From: Natribaculum breve | Lineage (GTDB): Archaea; Halobacteriota; Halobacteria; Halobacteriales; Natrialbaceae | DNA: 64,000 nucleotides | Direction: 5' to 3' | Assembly (NCBI RefSeq): GCF_023008585.1 | Contig: NZ_CP095392.1 | Coordinates: forward strand, 124,001 to 188,000 | Part shown: one piece after another, positions 18,361-27,164 of the stretch | Layout of the letters: every line of letters starts with the position of its first letter | Position numbering within the stretch: the stretch's first letter is position 1 | Made by a program: the position numbers and the translations under genes | Notes under the pieces: model-generated | Database searches by the model: none | What the model saw: only the letters and a program-made list of their open reading frames with translations | Told to the model about the DNA's origin: nothing

Positions 18361-18624
18361 ATGAGTGATACACAGGATCGACCAACGCAAGATGGATATG
18401 ACGACCTCCTCCTCGCAATTGTGGATGCACTCGAGGCCGAAGGGTTCGACCTCGAGTCCAATCGTCTCTATGACTTCATCGATCCAGATGTCCTCGAAAA
18501 ACTCCTCGAGTCAGCAACCGGGCCAGTGACGGTCACGTTTACGGCAGGCGAGTATCAGGTGACCGTCACACCCACGACAGTAATCGTTTCTGAGCAGGCC
18601 AGTACAGCTACAGGTCGCAATTAA
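18361..18624 (+). CDS. Small HalOD1-domain protein
   Basis: 87 residues from ATG 18361 (an in-frame start 42 bp upstream is less likely). DLLLAIVDALEAEGFDLESNRLYDFIDPDVLEKLLES then GPVTVTFTAGEYQVTVTPTTVIVS matches the halobacterial output domain HalOD1 (helix, ID-x-D-x-L turn, two beta strands). In large proteins HalOD1 terminates signalling regulators; free-standing forms like this have no known role. Related stand-alone proteins occur at 28090 and 31692, and a truncated one at 20725. Confidence 0.8.
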   Translation: MSDTQDRPTQDGYDDLLLAIVDALEAEGFDLESNRLYDFIDPDVLEKLLESATGPVTVTFTAGEYQVTVTPTTVIVSEQASTATGRN

Positions 18625-18681
18625 TTACGATACCTCGGAAGATCGTCGATTAATTAATATTTGACGCGAAAATCTCATTCG

Positions 18682-19110
18682 ATGACGGAAATCGGATTGG
18701 TGAGTTGTACGAAAACGAAGCGAGAGCACGCGGTACCACCAGCAAAACTCTACTCTCCGTCGACGTTGTTCAGCAAAGCGCGGCAGTATTGTGAGCAGTA
18801 TCACGACGACTGGTATATCCTCTCGGCGAAGCACCAGCTGCTCGAACCAGACAGCTCACCGATCGAGCCGTACGACGAGACGCTGACCGACGCTCGAGTC
18901 GCACAAAAACGAGAGTGGTCCCAAACAGTATACGAGGAGCTGAAAGCAGCAGGCCTACTCGAGTCCGACGTCACGCTCGTGTTTCATGCGGGGAAGGCAT
19001 ACTACGAGGAATTACTCCCGTTGCTCGAGGACCACGACGTTACGATAGAGATTCCGACGGAGGGGCTACTGATCGGAGAACGACTCAGTTGGTATAATCA
19101 GCATCTATGA
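18682..19110 (+). CDS. DUF6884 protein
   Basis: 142 residues from ATG 18682 (TTG 21 bp earlier is in frame). The diagnostic N-terminus IGLVSCTKTKREHAVPPAKLYSPSTLFSKAR and the segment WYILSAKHQLLEPDSSPIEPYDETL place it in DUF6884, a family with a conserved Cys and Lys near the start and an HxL-E-P-Y patch. The family recurs in archaeal and bacterial accessory regions and resembles nucleotide- or base-modifying enzymes; its function is unproven. The stop overlaps the GIY-YIG gene start (ATGA), so the two are coupled. Confidence 0.75.
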   Translation: MTEIGLVSCTKTKREHAVPPAKLYSPSTLFSKARQYCEQYHDDWYILSAKHQLLEPDSSPIEPYDETLTDARVAQKREWSQTVYEELKAAGLLESDVTLVFHAGKAYYEELLPLLEDHDVTIEIPTEGLLIGERLSWYNQHL

Positions 19111-20501
19111 ACGAACGAGAGCAGGGTCCAGAAGATTCGATGAGTAAAACGGCGGTGTGGGAATCATGGCTCGAGGACACACTCTTGCCAGACCTCCGCT
19201 CTGATGAGACACCGGATCCAGTCCCGTTTTTCGAATCTACTGACAATGGACTCGAGACGAGCGATGCACTGGGGAGCTACAAGTGGGGAATGAACGACGG
19301 TGACTACCTCTATCTGATCTACCTCTTAGATAGGCCGGTCACAGACGCGCAGAGCATGATCCCCGTGTACGTGGGCGAATCGAACGATATCAGCTCACGA
19401 ATCGGACAACACTCCCGGAAGATCCGCGATGCACTTCCAATCACAGAGTGGGAAGACGACGGCGAGTGGGGAAGCTTCTCGAAGTATGATCAGATTGCAG
19501 CAGTCGCCGAACGCGTGGACAGTCCACTGTACGTCTGGATCGTCGACGTCGACGAGCTCGAATCCGGGCCCTATGGCTTCGAGACGTATCGCCAGGAACT
19601 CGAGGCGAAACTCGTTGGACTGGTACACGCACAACCCCAGTACGAGCGGATCTTCGCCAATCGCGAGTTCGTTCCAAATCGGATCCTCCACGAAATCGGA
19701 AAGGCTGGACTGGAGTGGGTTGCAGATGAAATTATCTCTCGAAGCAGACCGCTTCGGAGGCACAATGCAAATACGCGGGATAACCCCACGACGAAAGCCG
19801 AGTGTTGGAGAGAGTGGGCAGCAGAGTACATGCTGGCAGACATCCAAAGCGAAGCACAGTCCGATCCAATCCCGCTCTTTGACGTGACTGACGACTTGCA
19901 GGTTCGAACACGCGACGACGGGACACTCGAGCGCTCCGCCGAGATCGATACCCGGATTCGCCGCGAAGGCCGGAAGTGTGTCAACAGTGATGGCATCCGT
20001 GCGGACGGCGATGACGGCCTGCTGTACATCATGTACCAGCTCGAGGAGTCTGCGGAGACGACGACACCTGCTGATATCGTGCCCCGGTATATCGGTAAGG
20101 CAGAAGCGTACGGGAAGAAGCGAGAACTCAGCTCGAACTTCACCGAGATCGCCTACGAACGGGATGCAACGCGAAGCTTTGCACGATGGGGTGACGGAAA
20201 CTACTGGCATATCGGCGAACTCTCACAGGCACTCGCTGGCGACGACGAACGCAAACAGCACTGGGTAGACGCCCTCTTTGAGCCCAACTCACGAACGTTG
20301 TCCCAGCAGACGTATCTCTGGGTCCGTGCCTGGAATGGAACAGCGGATAGCAGTCCATACGGAACACCCGCAACCCTCGCAGAGGTCGAACCACTATTGA
20401 TCGGGGCAGCGTACGATGCATACCCAGCGTCTCTCTTGAACAAGAGCGGAACACCAGACGACGCGCCGATCAAAGTGGAGACCCCAGCGTCCGCTGACTA
20501 A
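19107..20501 (+). CDS. Tandem GIY-YIG-like nuclease protein
   Basis: 464 residues with two copies of a GIY-YIG-like fold. Module 1: LYLIY at 68-72, VYVGES at 87-92, Arg98 and His102 in SSRIGQH, and the metal-ligand Glu candidate in YRQELEAKLVG. Module 2 (about 300-455): LLYIMY, PRYIGKAEA, and the Glu in LAEVEPLLIGAAYDA. GIY-YIG enzymes cleave DNA with one metal ion and occur in homing, repair and restriction. A protein with two modules coupled to DUF6884 is unusual. A fragment of its C-terminus is duplicated at 26748-27051. An alternative start at 19140 (MSKTAVWESW) is possible. Confidence 0.75.
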   Translation: MNEREQGPEDSMSKTAVWESWLEDTLLPDLRSDETPDPVPFFESTDNGLETSDALGSYKWGMNDGDYLYLIYLLDRPVTDAQSMIPVYVGESNDISSRIGQHSRKIRDALPITEWEDDGEWGSFSKYDQIAAVAERVDSPLYVWIVDVDELESGPYGFETYRQELEAKLVGLVHAQPQYERIFANREFVPNRILHEIGKAGLEWVADEIISRSRPLRRHNANTRDNPTTKAECWREWAAEYMLADIQSEAQSDPIPLFDVTDDLQVRTRDDGTLERSAEIDTRIRREGRKCVNSDGIRADGDDGLLYIMYQLEESAETTTPADIVPRYIGKAEAYGKKRELSSNFTEIAYERDATRSFARWGDGNYWHIGELSQALAGDDERKQHWVDALFEPNSRTLSQQTYLWVRAWNGTADSSPYGTPATLAEVEPLLIGAAYDAYPASLLNKSGTPDDAPIKVETPASAD

Positions 20502-20609
20502 CTGGACTGTAGCTGCTCAAGTCTGGCATATTTTGTGAGACCCCCTGAGGGGTGGAGGTCTTCTCGAGTTCAGGCCGATTCGACTTGCCTCGAGAAGCAC
20601 TGATCGACC

Positions 20610-20732
20610 ATGGCTACGAGCAGCACCAGCCGGGAAACGTTCGACAATTCGGATACCCGGCTCGACGAGATGTACAGTACGATCGAAGCATAGATCCAAG
20701 ACCTCGTCGACGAGGTGATGGCCGATGAGTGA
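20610..20732 (+). pseudogene. Internally deleted copy of the ArdC-zincin gene
   Basis: The sequence begins like the gene at 27165 (MATSS..ETFDNSDTR.DEM..TIEA) but has a TAG at the Trp codon. It then jumps from VDEV directly to the C-terminal MADE-stop, losing about 270 codons. The fusion point is a shared GTCGACG(A/G)GGT, present at both ends of the lost segment in the full gene. It overlaps the next truncated gene exactly as the intact pair does. Confidence 0.8.
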
Positions 20733-20850
20733 TGGACCGCTTCTGTTCGAGATCGTTGAGGCACTCGAGAACCCGGGACTCGGCCGTGATGAGTACCAAC
20801 TGCAGCGGGTGATCGACGTCGTATCGCAACTGTCGGACCCGATTTCGTAG
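20725..20850 (+). pseudogene. Truncated HalOD1-domain protein
   Basis: MSDGPLLFEIVEALENPGLGR..YQLQRVIDV is nearly identical to the first 33 residues of the proteins at 28090 and 31692, then diverges at GACGTC|GTATCG and stops after 8 foreign residues. Confidence 0.8.
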
Positions 20851-21454
20851 GCCCACACGAGGTTATCCGCGCCGCCAAGATTCCCGACATGCGTGCGAAG
20901 GCCGTCGATCAGCAAGTTTATATTTGGGGTGGGGAGTCGGCCTTGCCATCGAACGTGATTAGTGACATCGAGTGTCGGCTTCCCCCCGTCCACCGTGGGG
21001 CGGGGAGGAAGCTGACACGCGCCGCCTCCTCCGAGGGTTGAAATGAGTGGCATCCCACATTAGTGGTATGTGGTCGGCGGCCAACAGCTGTCGCCGTCAC
21101 GGGCCGCCGTCAACCAGCCTCAGAATCAGGGATGCCGCCCCGTGAACGCCCGAACGCTCTTCGGGTACGACGCGGTACGTCCACCGATAAGCCCCGCGCC
21201 ACCGTGCGCGGGGCAGTTGACGCGAGCGTCCTGGCAATTTCATGGATCGCTGGAAACCGCTCTCAAGGCGTTGCAAGTCGAGTACGTGTAACAACGCTCA
21301 ACTCAGATCCGGTTACCAACAGCGAGAGGTTCAACAACGGTGAGAACACCAGTATCAGTGTTCCCGTGATTTAAGCTCTCAACTAGCCAAGCTGTATCCA
21401 CCACACGTCTCGGCCACACAATCTTTCAAATAGATACCACGTACTAGCCCACGC
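20851..21454. other. Gene-poor stretch with a possible transposon end
   Basis: No convincing gene in about 600 bp. A GC-rich motif around 20979-21010 (CGGCTTCCCCCC...GGGGCGGGGAGG) resembles the hairpin ends of IS1341-type elements, and a reverse-strand frame from 21053 contains a protein-like run (DVTNHVRWQGRLPTPNI). I read the stretch as decayed IS200/605-type DNA, weakly supported. Confidence 0.35.
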
Positions 21455-21847
21455 ATGAATGAGCGACGAAATCGTCAACTGAGTGCCATCGTTGGTGCGT
21501 TTCTTGTCCTCATCGCTGGTGGTGTCGTCCTACTTGTTGAGAATCTATTCAAAACACCACTCCTACTCAGCCAAGTGACGTTGCTAGGACTGGCAGGCAT
21601 CTTCGATATCGTAGCAGCGACCGACACGCAACTAACTGCCCGCTGGGCATGGTATCAATGGAGCGGCCTCGGAAACATCTTTCTCGGACTGTCACTCCCA
21701 CTTGGGTTCGTGGGAAGTAAAAACAGCCTCTTTTTCATTCTAGTGGCCGCCATCGGTGGACTTTCGCTAGCGGCAATGGGCATTGACATGCTCGTCTACC
21801 ATGGAAAGTATACCCGTGGTGAGAGACTCGATCGAAATGGTACATAG
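21455..21847 (+). CDS. Four-helix membrane protein, function unknown
   Basis: 130 residues. Four hydrophobic segments are visible: IVGAFLVLIAGGVVLLV; LLSQVTLLGLAGIFDIVA; WSGLGNIFLGLSLPLGFV; and LFFILVAAIGGLSLAAMGIDML. The N-terminus is polar (NERRNRQ) and the C-terminus is basic and soluble. No family recognised; small membrane proteins of this layout are frequent in haloarchaea. It stands alone. Confidence 0.6.
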   Translation: MNERRNRQLSAIVGAFLVLIAGGVVLLVENLFKTPLLLSQVTLLGLAGIFDIVAATDTQLTARWAWYQWSGLGNIFLGLSLPLGFVGSKNSLFFILVAAIGGLSLAAMGIDMLVYHGKYTRGERLDRNGT

Positions 21848-22204
21848 AGTGAACGACCACTCCAGCTTTCTTTGGTAGGACGGTCCAACGGACACCATGT
21901 TTGAACAAGCATCCTGACAGTTCAATAACCATCTTCGGAGAAGCTGTCGATTGAGTCTGCAGGACGACTGTCAATTCAGATCACCAGCAGGCTTTGGCGA
22001 ACAGCCCTGTGACTACTCTCACGACTGCAGTCGTGGGCGTTCTCCTCGAATATCTGTAATCACCAACTGTCGGTACTCCAGCCTGTTGTCGAATATAGGT
22101 ACTGACTCCAGTATCCATCACCGAGTATCTTCTACTCGACTGTGCTTCAAGCAGCGAGTTTCTTGGCGCCATGAGGCAGGAGGCGCACTCAACAGTGAGC
22201 CGTC
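21848..22204. other. Spacer with a palindrome resembling an IS200/605 end
   Basis: About 350 bp without a gene. ACGACTGCAGTCGT near 22020-22033 is a perfect palindrome followed by GGGCGTTCTCCTCG, similar to the right-end pattern hairpin + ATTCTCC at 36440-36468. Probably the end of a lost element. Confidence 0.4.
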
Positions 22205-22216
22205 ATGTGGTTTACA

Positions 22217-22507
22217 ATGACTGATCCAAATCCGATTGACGACACTGCAGACGATCACAGCCGGTTCGAAGCCAGACTCGTTGCCCATGATCGAGATGCA
22301 ACTTGCGTCGTGACAGCAGATATCGGCGATACAACCGCCCGACAGCTCGTTACGGAACTCATCGATAACGGTGTGGTAACGCCGGTACCTGGCAAACGGG
22401 TGTTCGTCCACGAGCCAAGTGGGACTGCCTTTGACTCGAGCACTCAGCTTGCTGTTTTCCATCGTGGCTGGACGGCTGCTCACAACGCCAACACGGAGAG
22501 TGAGTGA
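22217..22507 (+). CDS. Conserved small protein, copy 1 of a three-copy family
   Basis: 96 residues from ATG 22217 (an ATG at 22205 is also in frame). It aligns throughout with the protein at 37714 (DDTGDDHERLETELLAQDRD.. / TTAR.LV..L.D..VV / VHEPSG.AFDS..Q.AVFHRGW.AA) and with a 23-codon relic at 36537. It is acidic with no membrane segment or metal motif. The last base of its stop is the A of the next gene's ATG. It leads a four-gene run ending in a MazF-like toxin, so it may be part of that module. Function unknown. Confidence 0.65.
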   Translation: MTDPNPIDDTADDHSRFEARLVAHDRDATCVVTADIGDTTARQLVTELIDNGVVTPVPGKRVFVHEPSGTAFDSSTQLAVFHRGWTAAHNANTESE

Positions 22508-22845
22508 TGTGGCAGACGCTCGCTGACTGTACCTTCTGCGATGCCCTGTCCGGCACCGGTTCTGGCAAGGCGCTTACGTGGGGCCAAGACGAGCGGGTCA
22601 CCAACCCAATCTGTGTCGACTGCGTTATCAAAGCGGAACCGGGCCCTGACGAGCGCGATCACTGCACCTGTGACGGCTGCTGTAGGCTCGTCGTCGACAT
22701 AATCGCGGCGCTCACACGGTCCCGCGTCGAACTCGGCCATCTCGAGAGATCGTTACAGCTGTGTGCGAGGTGTAGCCCCGGTGGGCCAGCTACCGACTGG
22801 ACGCGTGACCTCAAGGAGCCCCTCGTCACGACGCCGATAGAGTGA
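22507..22845 (+). CDS. Small multi-CxxC zinc-finger protein
   Basis: 112 residues. Cysteine pairs at CTFCDA, CVDCVI, CTCDGCC and CARC suggest two zinc-binding knuckles separated by short helical segments. The start is chosen by the 1-bp overlap with the preceding stop. Haloarchaea carry many such DUF-type zinc ribbons; the partner and role are unknown. Decayed relatives lie at 23640 and 38004, both next to the same neighbours, so the gene travels with the toxin module. Confidence 0.65.
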   Translation: MWQTLADCTFCDALSGTGSGKALTWGQDERVTNPICVDCVIKAEPGPDERDHCTCDGCCRLVVDIIAALTRSRVELGHLERSLQLCARCSPGGPATDWTRDLKEPLVTTPIE

Positions 22846-22937
22846 ATGATAGAGGTAAACCGACCTTCGGACGTGAGTGTCCTCTTCCTGTAACAAACAC
22901 CCAAATAGCTATGCACCCACGGTACCAACAATAATCT

Positions 22938-23297
22938 ATGTCGAGCGGCACCATCGATATCGACGAGTTCGAGAACGCCGACGACGATGAATTTGAGGAA
23001 CGAAACGACACCGAACGGATCGTGCTGTTCCTCGACAAGAACGACGACCGGGCGTGGAAGGCGGCGACGATTGCTGACCAACTCGAACTGGATACGGACG
23101 CCGTTAGTGCCATCCTCTCGCGACTGAAGGAACGAGGTCTTGTGCGGCACAAGCGCCCGTACTGGGCGATCACAGACAACGAGGACCGACTTCGAGCTGC
23201 CTACCAACTTCACCAGCACCATCAGACTGCAGACGAACAGTACGGCGAAGAGCATCTCGAGAAGTTGAAGACTGACGAAATGGAGGAAGTGCGGTGA
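22938..23297 (+). CDS. Winged-helix protein, probable antitoxin/regulator of the MazF-like toxin
   Basis: 119 residues. An acidic leader (MSSGTIDIDEFENADDDEFEE) precedes a MarR-like winged helix: RIVLFLDKNDDRAWKAATIADQLELDTDAVSAILSRLKERGLVRHKRPYWAIT. The helical tail (LHQHHQTADEQYGEEHLEKLKTDEMEEVR) could wrap the toxin. The toxin GTG overlaps the stop by 4 bp. A nearly identical copy at 38375 lost its toxin. HTH-type antitoxins paired with PemK/MazF folds are known in archaea; the pairing here is inferred from overlap and co-duplication. Confidence 0.75.
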   Translation: MSSGTIDIDEFENADDDEFEERNDTERIVLFLDKNDDRAWKAATIADQLELDTDAVSAILSRLKERGLVRHKRPYWAITDNEDRLRAAYQLHQHHQTADEQYGEEHLEKLKTDEMEEVR

Positions 23298-23635
23298 CCG
23301 CGTTCGATGAACTGGAACGCGGCGACATTATTTGGGGGACCGATCCACTCTCGGACAAAGGTCGTCCGATGCTTGTTCTGGGAACACCTCGGTTCCCGAA
23401 CCACGGCGTACAGCTGATCACTGTCCTGATCTCCACGAAAGGTTATCATGAAGAATCGCTCACGCTCCGCGATGACGACTACAAAGGCGAGCCACTCGGG
23501 GAACGAAGTCACGTTCTTCCGTGGTCGCTCGCGACCCTCAACGGTGCGTCAGAGGTGGAATTCCATATGACCTCTCTCGTCGGCGAACGCACCGAGAACG
23601 TGGCCACACAGTTAATCAGCTACATTTCCTCCTGA
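23294..23635 (+). CDS. MazF/PemK-like endoribonuclease toxin
   Basis: 113 residues from GTG. FDELERGDIIWGTDPLSDKGRPMLVLGTPRF matches the PemK/MazF opening (GDI...G-RP-LVL), and the rest gives the small beta-barrel: LITVLISTKGY, then GERSHVLPWSLATL and VGERTENVATQLISYI. MazF toxins cleave mRNA at short motifs when antitoxin is lost. It is a little divergent from chromosomal MazF, so substrate and activity are inference. Operon order is regulator then toxin. Confidence 0.75.
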   Translation: MTAFDELERGDIIWGTDPLSDKGRPMLVLGTPRFPNHGVQLITVLISTKGYHEESLTLRDDDYKGEPLGERSHVLPWSLATLNGASEVEFHMTSLVGERTENVATQLISYISS

Positions 23636-23639
23636 GCGA

Positions 23640-23889
23640 ACCGTGCTATTGTCAACGGCGACACCGGGCAATCGACATCGGGGCCGGTAACACGAATGCG
23701 TGGTGGCAGGACAACCGAGTCACCCACCCCATTTGTGTCGACTGTGCCATCCAGCCGAACCGAATCCCAATAAGCTTGACCACCACGCCTGAGACGAAGG
23801 CGTCCTCGTCGCGTCGATACGCTCGCACCACTCACGTAGTTTCACGTCGAACTTGGCCATCTCGAAGGCACGTTGTAGCGGTTAAGTGA
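23640..23889 (+). pseudogene. Decayed copy of the multi-CxxC protein
   Basis: TNAWWQDNRVTHPICVDCAIQPNRIP aligns with TWGQDERVTNPICVDCVIKAEPGP of the gene at 22507, but the start and the C-terminal cysteines are lost or shifted. It sits directly behind the toxin, giving a degenerate second zinc-finger gene in the same module. Confidence 0.6.
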
Positions 23890-23982
23890 ACTGCCTCGGG
23901 GTCAAGCTCCAAGGAACTCGGCCTGCCTGTAGAGGGTGGGAAGCAACACTGCAGAGGAGCGGAAGAGCCGAGCTGAATCGTT

Positions 23983-25424
23983 GGTCCCGTCACAAACTCG
24001 TCTAGAGTTCGCCTCTGGTAGCGTCAACTGACACCTCCAATGTGATGGCTGTTTTGGCTGAACGCTCGAGCAGTTCGTCGGCGAACGCCGCGAACTGCTC
24101 GGACTCGGCATATCTCACGAGATTGAGCCAGAGGAGCGATTCTAAGCCGGACTCTGTCCATCTCATCCACTGGTTTTTACACCGCTTCGAGATTTCGCCC
24201 ATGGCTCGTTCGACCACGTTCGACGTCCACAGAACCTCTTGTCCCTCGAGTGCGAGTTCGGCGAACGTGACGGTTGCTTCTGCCCATTTTCGGAGGTACG
24301 CCGCTGCTTTTGGAGAGTCCTGTTGCTCTAAGCGCCACGCCTCCTTCGTGAGGTTCTCGAGCGTTTGGGCGATCCGCTCGCGGATCGCCAAACGCTCATT
24401 CCTCGGTGCATGGAGCGCAACCGAGTTTTTCAGATGGAACAAGTCGTTTGTGACGTCTGAGGCGATCGCTTTCCGCGTTTCGAGCGAAAAGGTACCGTCC
24501 TTCCACAGCTTGTATCCAAGCGTTCGACCGACATGAACGAGATCGAGCTGATGAGATCGATAGCTGGTCTCGAAGGCGTCGACGAGGGATTCCTCGGCGT
24601 CACTGACGACCGTCGCGTCGTCAGTGATCGCCTCGTTCTCTTCGAGATCTTCTGCTGTATCGTCCCACGGCTCGTTAACATTGACGTCTAAGAGCGTGGT
24701 TTCCGCGTTGTCTTCGGTGATCTGTCCGAGAGTGACGTTGACGTCGTGGTACGTGCAGTGATCGTCCTGGCTATGACACTTCGTTCCGTCAGGAACGACA
24801 GTGTCTGCATTCGTCCCAGGAAGCCGATCACGAACGAAGTCACCGAGTTTGCTGCCGTACTCACGGACTCGGCGGTTGATCGTCGTTCTCGAAGGCATCG
24901 GAGTGAAGCCGTCGCCGTGGGCGACGGCATCACGAAAGCTGAGCGACGTAGCGAGTTCGGTACTCTGGAGTGAAATATCCTCTTGATAGATGCGCTGCCC
25001 ATCGAATTTGATGAGATCTTCGAGAGGGCGGAAGTAGGTAGGATTGTCACCGGTGGCAGCGGTATCTTTGACGTGATGAAGGGTGAATTCGTGCTCTCCT
25101 GCGGTTGTCACAGCTGTTCGTGTTGAGGTTCCGGCGCGCTGGAAACGGCGATCGCCGTTTCCGCGCGCGTGCTTCTCCCCACAGTACGCCTCGACGAGGC
25201 GCTCGTCGAGGCTTTTGACAAGCTCCTCGAGGATCGTCGCCTCGAGGTGAAGCTCTGTAAAAGATTCAGCGAGAGTGGCAAGCGGTAGCGTTTTGTCTAA
25301 GTCGATACTAACCGTGACTTGCGCGTCGATTGTGGCGTGCATGGGTCACTTCGGGGTGGATACCAGAGGTGACCCTGTTTCCACAGGAGTCAGTTACGAC
25401 TCTAGACGAGTTTGGGACACGACC
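23983..25424 (-). mobile_element. ISH6-type insertion sequence (1442 bp)
   Basis: Ends GGTCCCGTCACAAACTCG (23983) and the reverse complement of GGTCGTGTCCCAAACTCG (ending 25424) form a repeat that continues through CGTCTAGAGT. The 8-bp duplication GAATCGTT at 23975-23982 and 25425-25432 is perfect. The element landed immediately 3' of the PQQ-like lipoprotein gene (stop at 25433), so it did not break that gene. Confidence 0.93.
24002..25342 (-). CDS. ISH6-family transposase
   Basis: 446 residues, the usual ISH6 length. Recognisable segments: HATIDAQVTVSIDLDKTLPL at the start; ARGNGDRRFQRAGTSTRTAVTTAGEHEFTLHHV; VVPDGTKCHSQDD with a candidate first Asp; LVHVGRTLGYKLWKDGTF; and a C-terminal TSNVVERAMGEISKRCKNQWMRWTESGLESLLWLNL, reminiscent of Mutator/IS256-like cores. 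ISH6 is a haloarchaeal family. The frame is intact and the ends are complete, so it may be active. Confidence 0.9.
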   Translation of the reverse strand: MHATIDAQVTVSIDLDKTLPLATLAESFTELHLEATILEELVKSLDERLVEAYCGEKHARGNGDRRFQRAGTSTRTAVTTAGEHEFTLHHVKDTAATGDNPTYFRPLEDLIKFDGQRIYQEDISLQSTELATSLSFRDAVAHGDGFTPMPSRTTINRRVREYGSKLGDFVRDRLPGTNADTVVPDGTKCHSQDDHCTYHDVNVTLGQITEDNAETTLLDVNVNEPWDDTAEDLEENEAITDDATVVSDAEESLVDAFETSYRSHQLDLVHVGRTLGYKLWKDGTFSLETRKAIASDVTNDLFHLKNSVALHAPRNERLAIRERIAQTLENLTKEAWRLEQQDSPKAAAYLRKWAEATVTFAELALEGQEVLWTSNVVERAMGEISKRCKNQWMRWTESGLESLLWLNLVRYAESEQFAAFADELLERSAKTAITLEVSVDATRGEL

Positions 25425-25432
25425 GAATCGTT

Positions 25433-26656
25433 TCAGTCTTCTTCGGGAGGAAGATCTCCAAGGGCGGTAATCCCAGATCGCTTATTGCTCATCGCAAAGA
25501 CAGCACCGTCGGCGATGACCGGTGGAGCACCAATTGCCGGATCAAAAGTGTCATCGATGGTGTAATACCACCGCGTCGTTCCATCGCTCCGGTCAAAGGC
25601 GGCAATACACGGCCACGACGTGTCGAGATCGAAGGCGTCAGAGGAAATCGGTGCCACGACAGTATTTCGACCGACTGCAAGTCCGTCCGCCTGCGGGTCT
25701 CCCTTGACAGACCAGTGTTCCGAGCCGTCTGAGATCGACAACGCGATCAGCCCGTCGTAAGAAAGAACGAATGCCATCCCGTCGGCGATGGCGATCGCTC
25801 TGATCCCTCGGTCCGTGACATCTATTGAGGCCAGACGCTCGCCCCCGGCTGGGTCGTAGATGATGAGACTCCCCCCGTCTCCAACTATGATCCCGTCTTC
25901 GGTGGCGACTGGTTGGGTCGCTGGATCGTCCAGTTCCCGTTCCCACACGAGTTCGCCACTATCGGCATCCAAACAGCGGATAATCGGCATCTCATCGCGT
26001 GCATACCCTCCGGCATAGACCCGGCTGTCAAATATCGCTGGCGGCGTCGTTCGAACGGACACAAGAAGTGGAGCCGTCCACTCGGTCTCGCCCGACGAGA
26101 CGGCAAACGCCACGAGTTCGATGACGGAATCGCCCTTCTCCGGACGCTCGAACGGGACGATCCCGATTTGATTGTCTGGATCGACTGTTATCGGTCCGAT
26201 CGGGGCACCGTCGATCGTCCGTACCCACTGCTCGCTGCCATCCTCGAGATCGAACGAGCGCAACTGTCCCTTAGAGCCAAGCAGGATGTTCCCGTCAGCA
26301 ACAGCTGGCTGTGTGAGGGATGCGCTTGATGGGTCACTGTCGAGATCGGTTTGCCATTTCTGGTTGCCGGTCTCTGCGTCTAACGCCGTCAGGCCGTCGT
26401 CGACCGAAACCACCGTCTCTCCGGCAATCAGCGGCGAGATCGTTGTAGCACCGCCGCTGTTCCAAGCAGGCGTCCCGCGGTCGGGCACAGTGACATCGGA
26501 CATAGATGTGTTTCGGGCATCGTGACCTGATTGATGCCACGTTCCCGTTGGGGGTTCCGGGAGCGAACGATCGTTGTCTCTGAAGAAGTCCAGACAACCA
26601 GACAGCGCAGTTATACTGCCGACCCCGACAAGTAGTTGACGACGACACCAACTCAT
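25433..26656 (-). CDS. PQQ-like beta-propeller lipoprotein
   Basis: 407 residues from ATG 26656; the upstream in-frame extension lacks signal-peptide character. The N-terminus has RR (CRRQLLVGVGSITALSGC) with a lipobox, so Tat export and lipid anchoring are likely. At least six blades carry the tryptophan-docking pattern G-x-x-x-W: GNQKWQTDLD, GSEQWVRTID, GETEWTAPLL, GELVWERELD, GSEHWSVKGD, GTTRWYYTID. Family members act as extracellular scaffolds (BamB-like) or enzymes; no PQQ-ligand set can be asserted. An ISH6 copy follows its stop directly. Confidence 0.8.
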   Translation of the reverse strand: MSWCRRQLLVGVGSITALSGCLDFFRDNDRSLPEPPTGTWHQSGHDARNTSMSDVTVPDRGTPAWNSGGATTISPLIAGETVVSVDDGLTALDAETGNQKWQTDLDSDPSSASLTQPAVADGNILLGSKGQLRSFDLEDGSEQWVRTIDGAPIGPITVDPDNQIGIVPFERPEKGDSVIELVAFAVSSGETEWTAPLLVSVRTTPPAIFDSRVYAGGYARDEMPIIRCLDADSGELVWERELDDPATQPVATEDGIIVGDGGSLIIYDPAGGERLASIDVTDRGIRAIAIADGMAFVLSYDGLIALSISDGSEHWSVKGDPQADGLAVGRNTVVAPISSDAFDLDTSWPCIAAFDRSDGTTRWYYTIDDTFDPAIGAPPVIADGAVFAMSNKRSGITALGDLPPEED

Positions 26657-26747
26657 ATGAATCACTCTTTGGTGGGTTGTCTTAGTCTCTGCTATGTATT
26701 TTGACATAAAGAGTTACTGAACACTCAAATTAGCGTTTAAGCTACCT

Positions 26748-27051
26748 ACTTAGTGTGTCAGATATCAGATATTGTGCAGGCACTCGTTGGCGAGGACGAA
26801 CGCAAACTGCACTGGGTTGAGGCACTCTTGAGACCGACTCACGAACGTTGTCCCAGCAGACGTACCTCTGTGTCCATGCCTGGAACAGTACAGAAGACAG
26901 CAGTCCATACGGAACACCCGCAACCCTCGCAGAGGTTGAACCGCTACTGATCGGGGCAGCGTACGATGCATATCCAGCATCGCTCTTGAACAAGAGTGAA
27001 ACACCAGACGACGCGCCAATCAAAGCAGAGGCGCCGACGTCTGCTGACTAA
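26748..27051 (+). pseudogene. Duplicated 3' fragment of the GIY-YIG gene
   Basis: From about 26770 the DNA parallels 20225 onward (LVGEDERKLHWVEAL vs LAGDDERKQHWVDAL), has lost one base in the RPTHERC region, and then re-aligns as TLSQQTYL..AWN.T.DSSPYGTPATLAEVEPLLIGAAYDAYPASLLNKS. Homology continues past the stop into the intergenic DNA (GACCCCCTGA.GGGTGGAGGTCTTCTCGAG) up to the ArdC gene start, so a segment of roughly 450 bp was duplicated. Confidence 0.8.
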
Positions 27052-27164
27052 CGACTCTCCAGCTGCTCGAGTCTGGCGTATTTTGTGAGACCCCCTGAAG
27101 GGTGGAGGTCTTCTCGAGTTCAGGCCGATTCGGTCTGATTCAACTCGAGAAGCACTGATCAAGC

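Noticed and set aside
19395..20210. 271-codon minus-strand open frame opposite the GIY-YIG gene
   Set aside because: The plus strand has paired nuclease motifs and coupled gene overlaps; the minus frame is a shadow.
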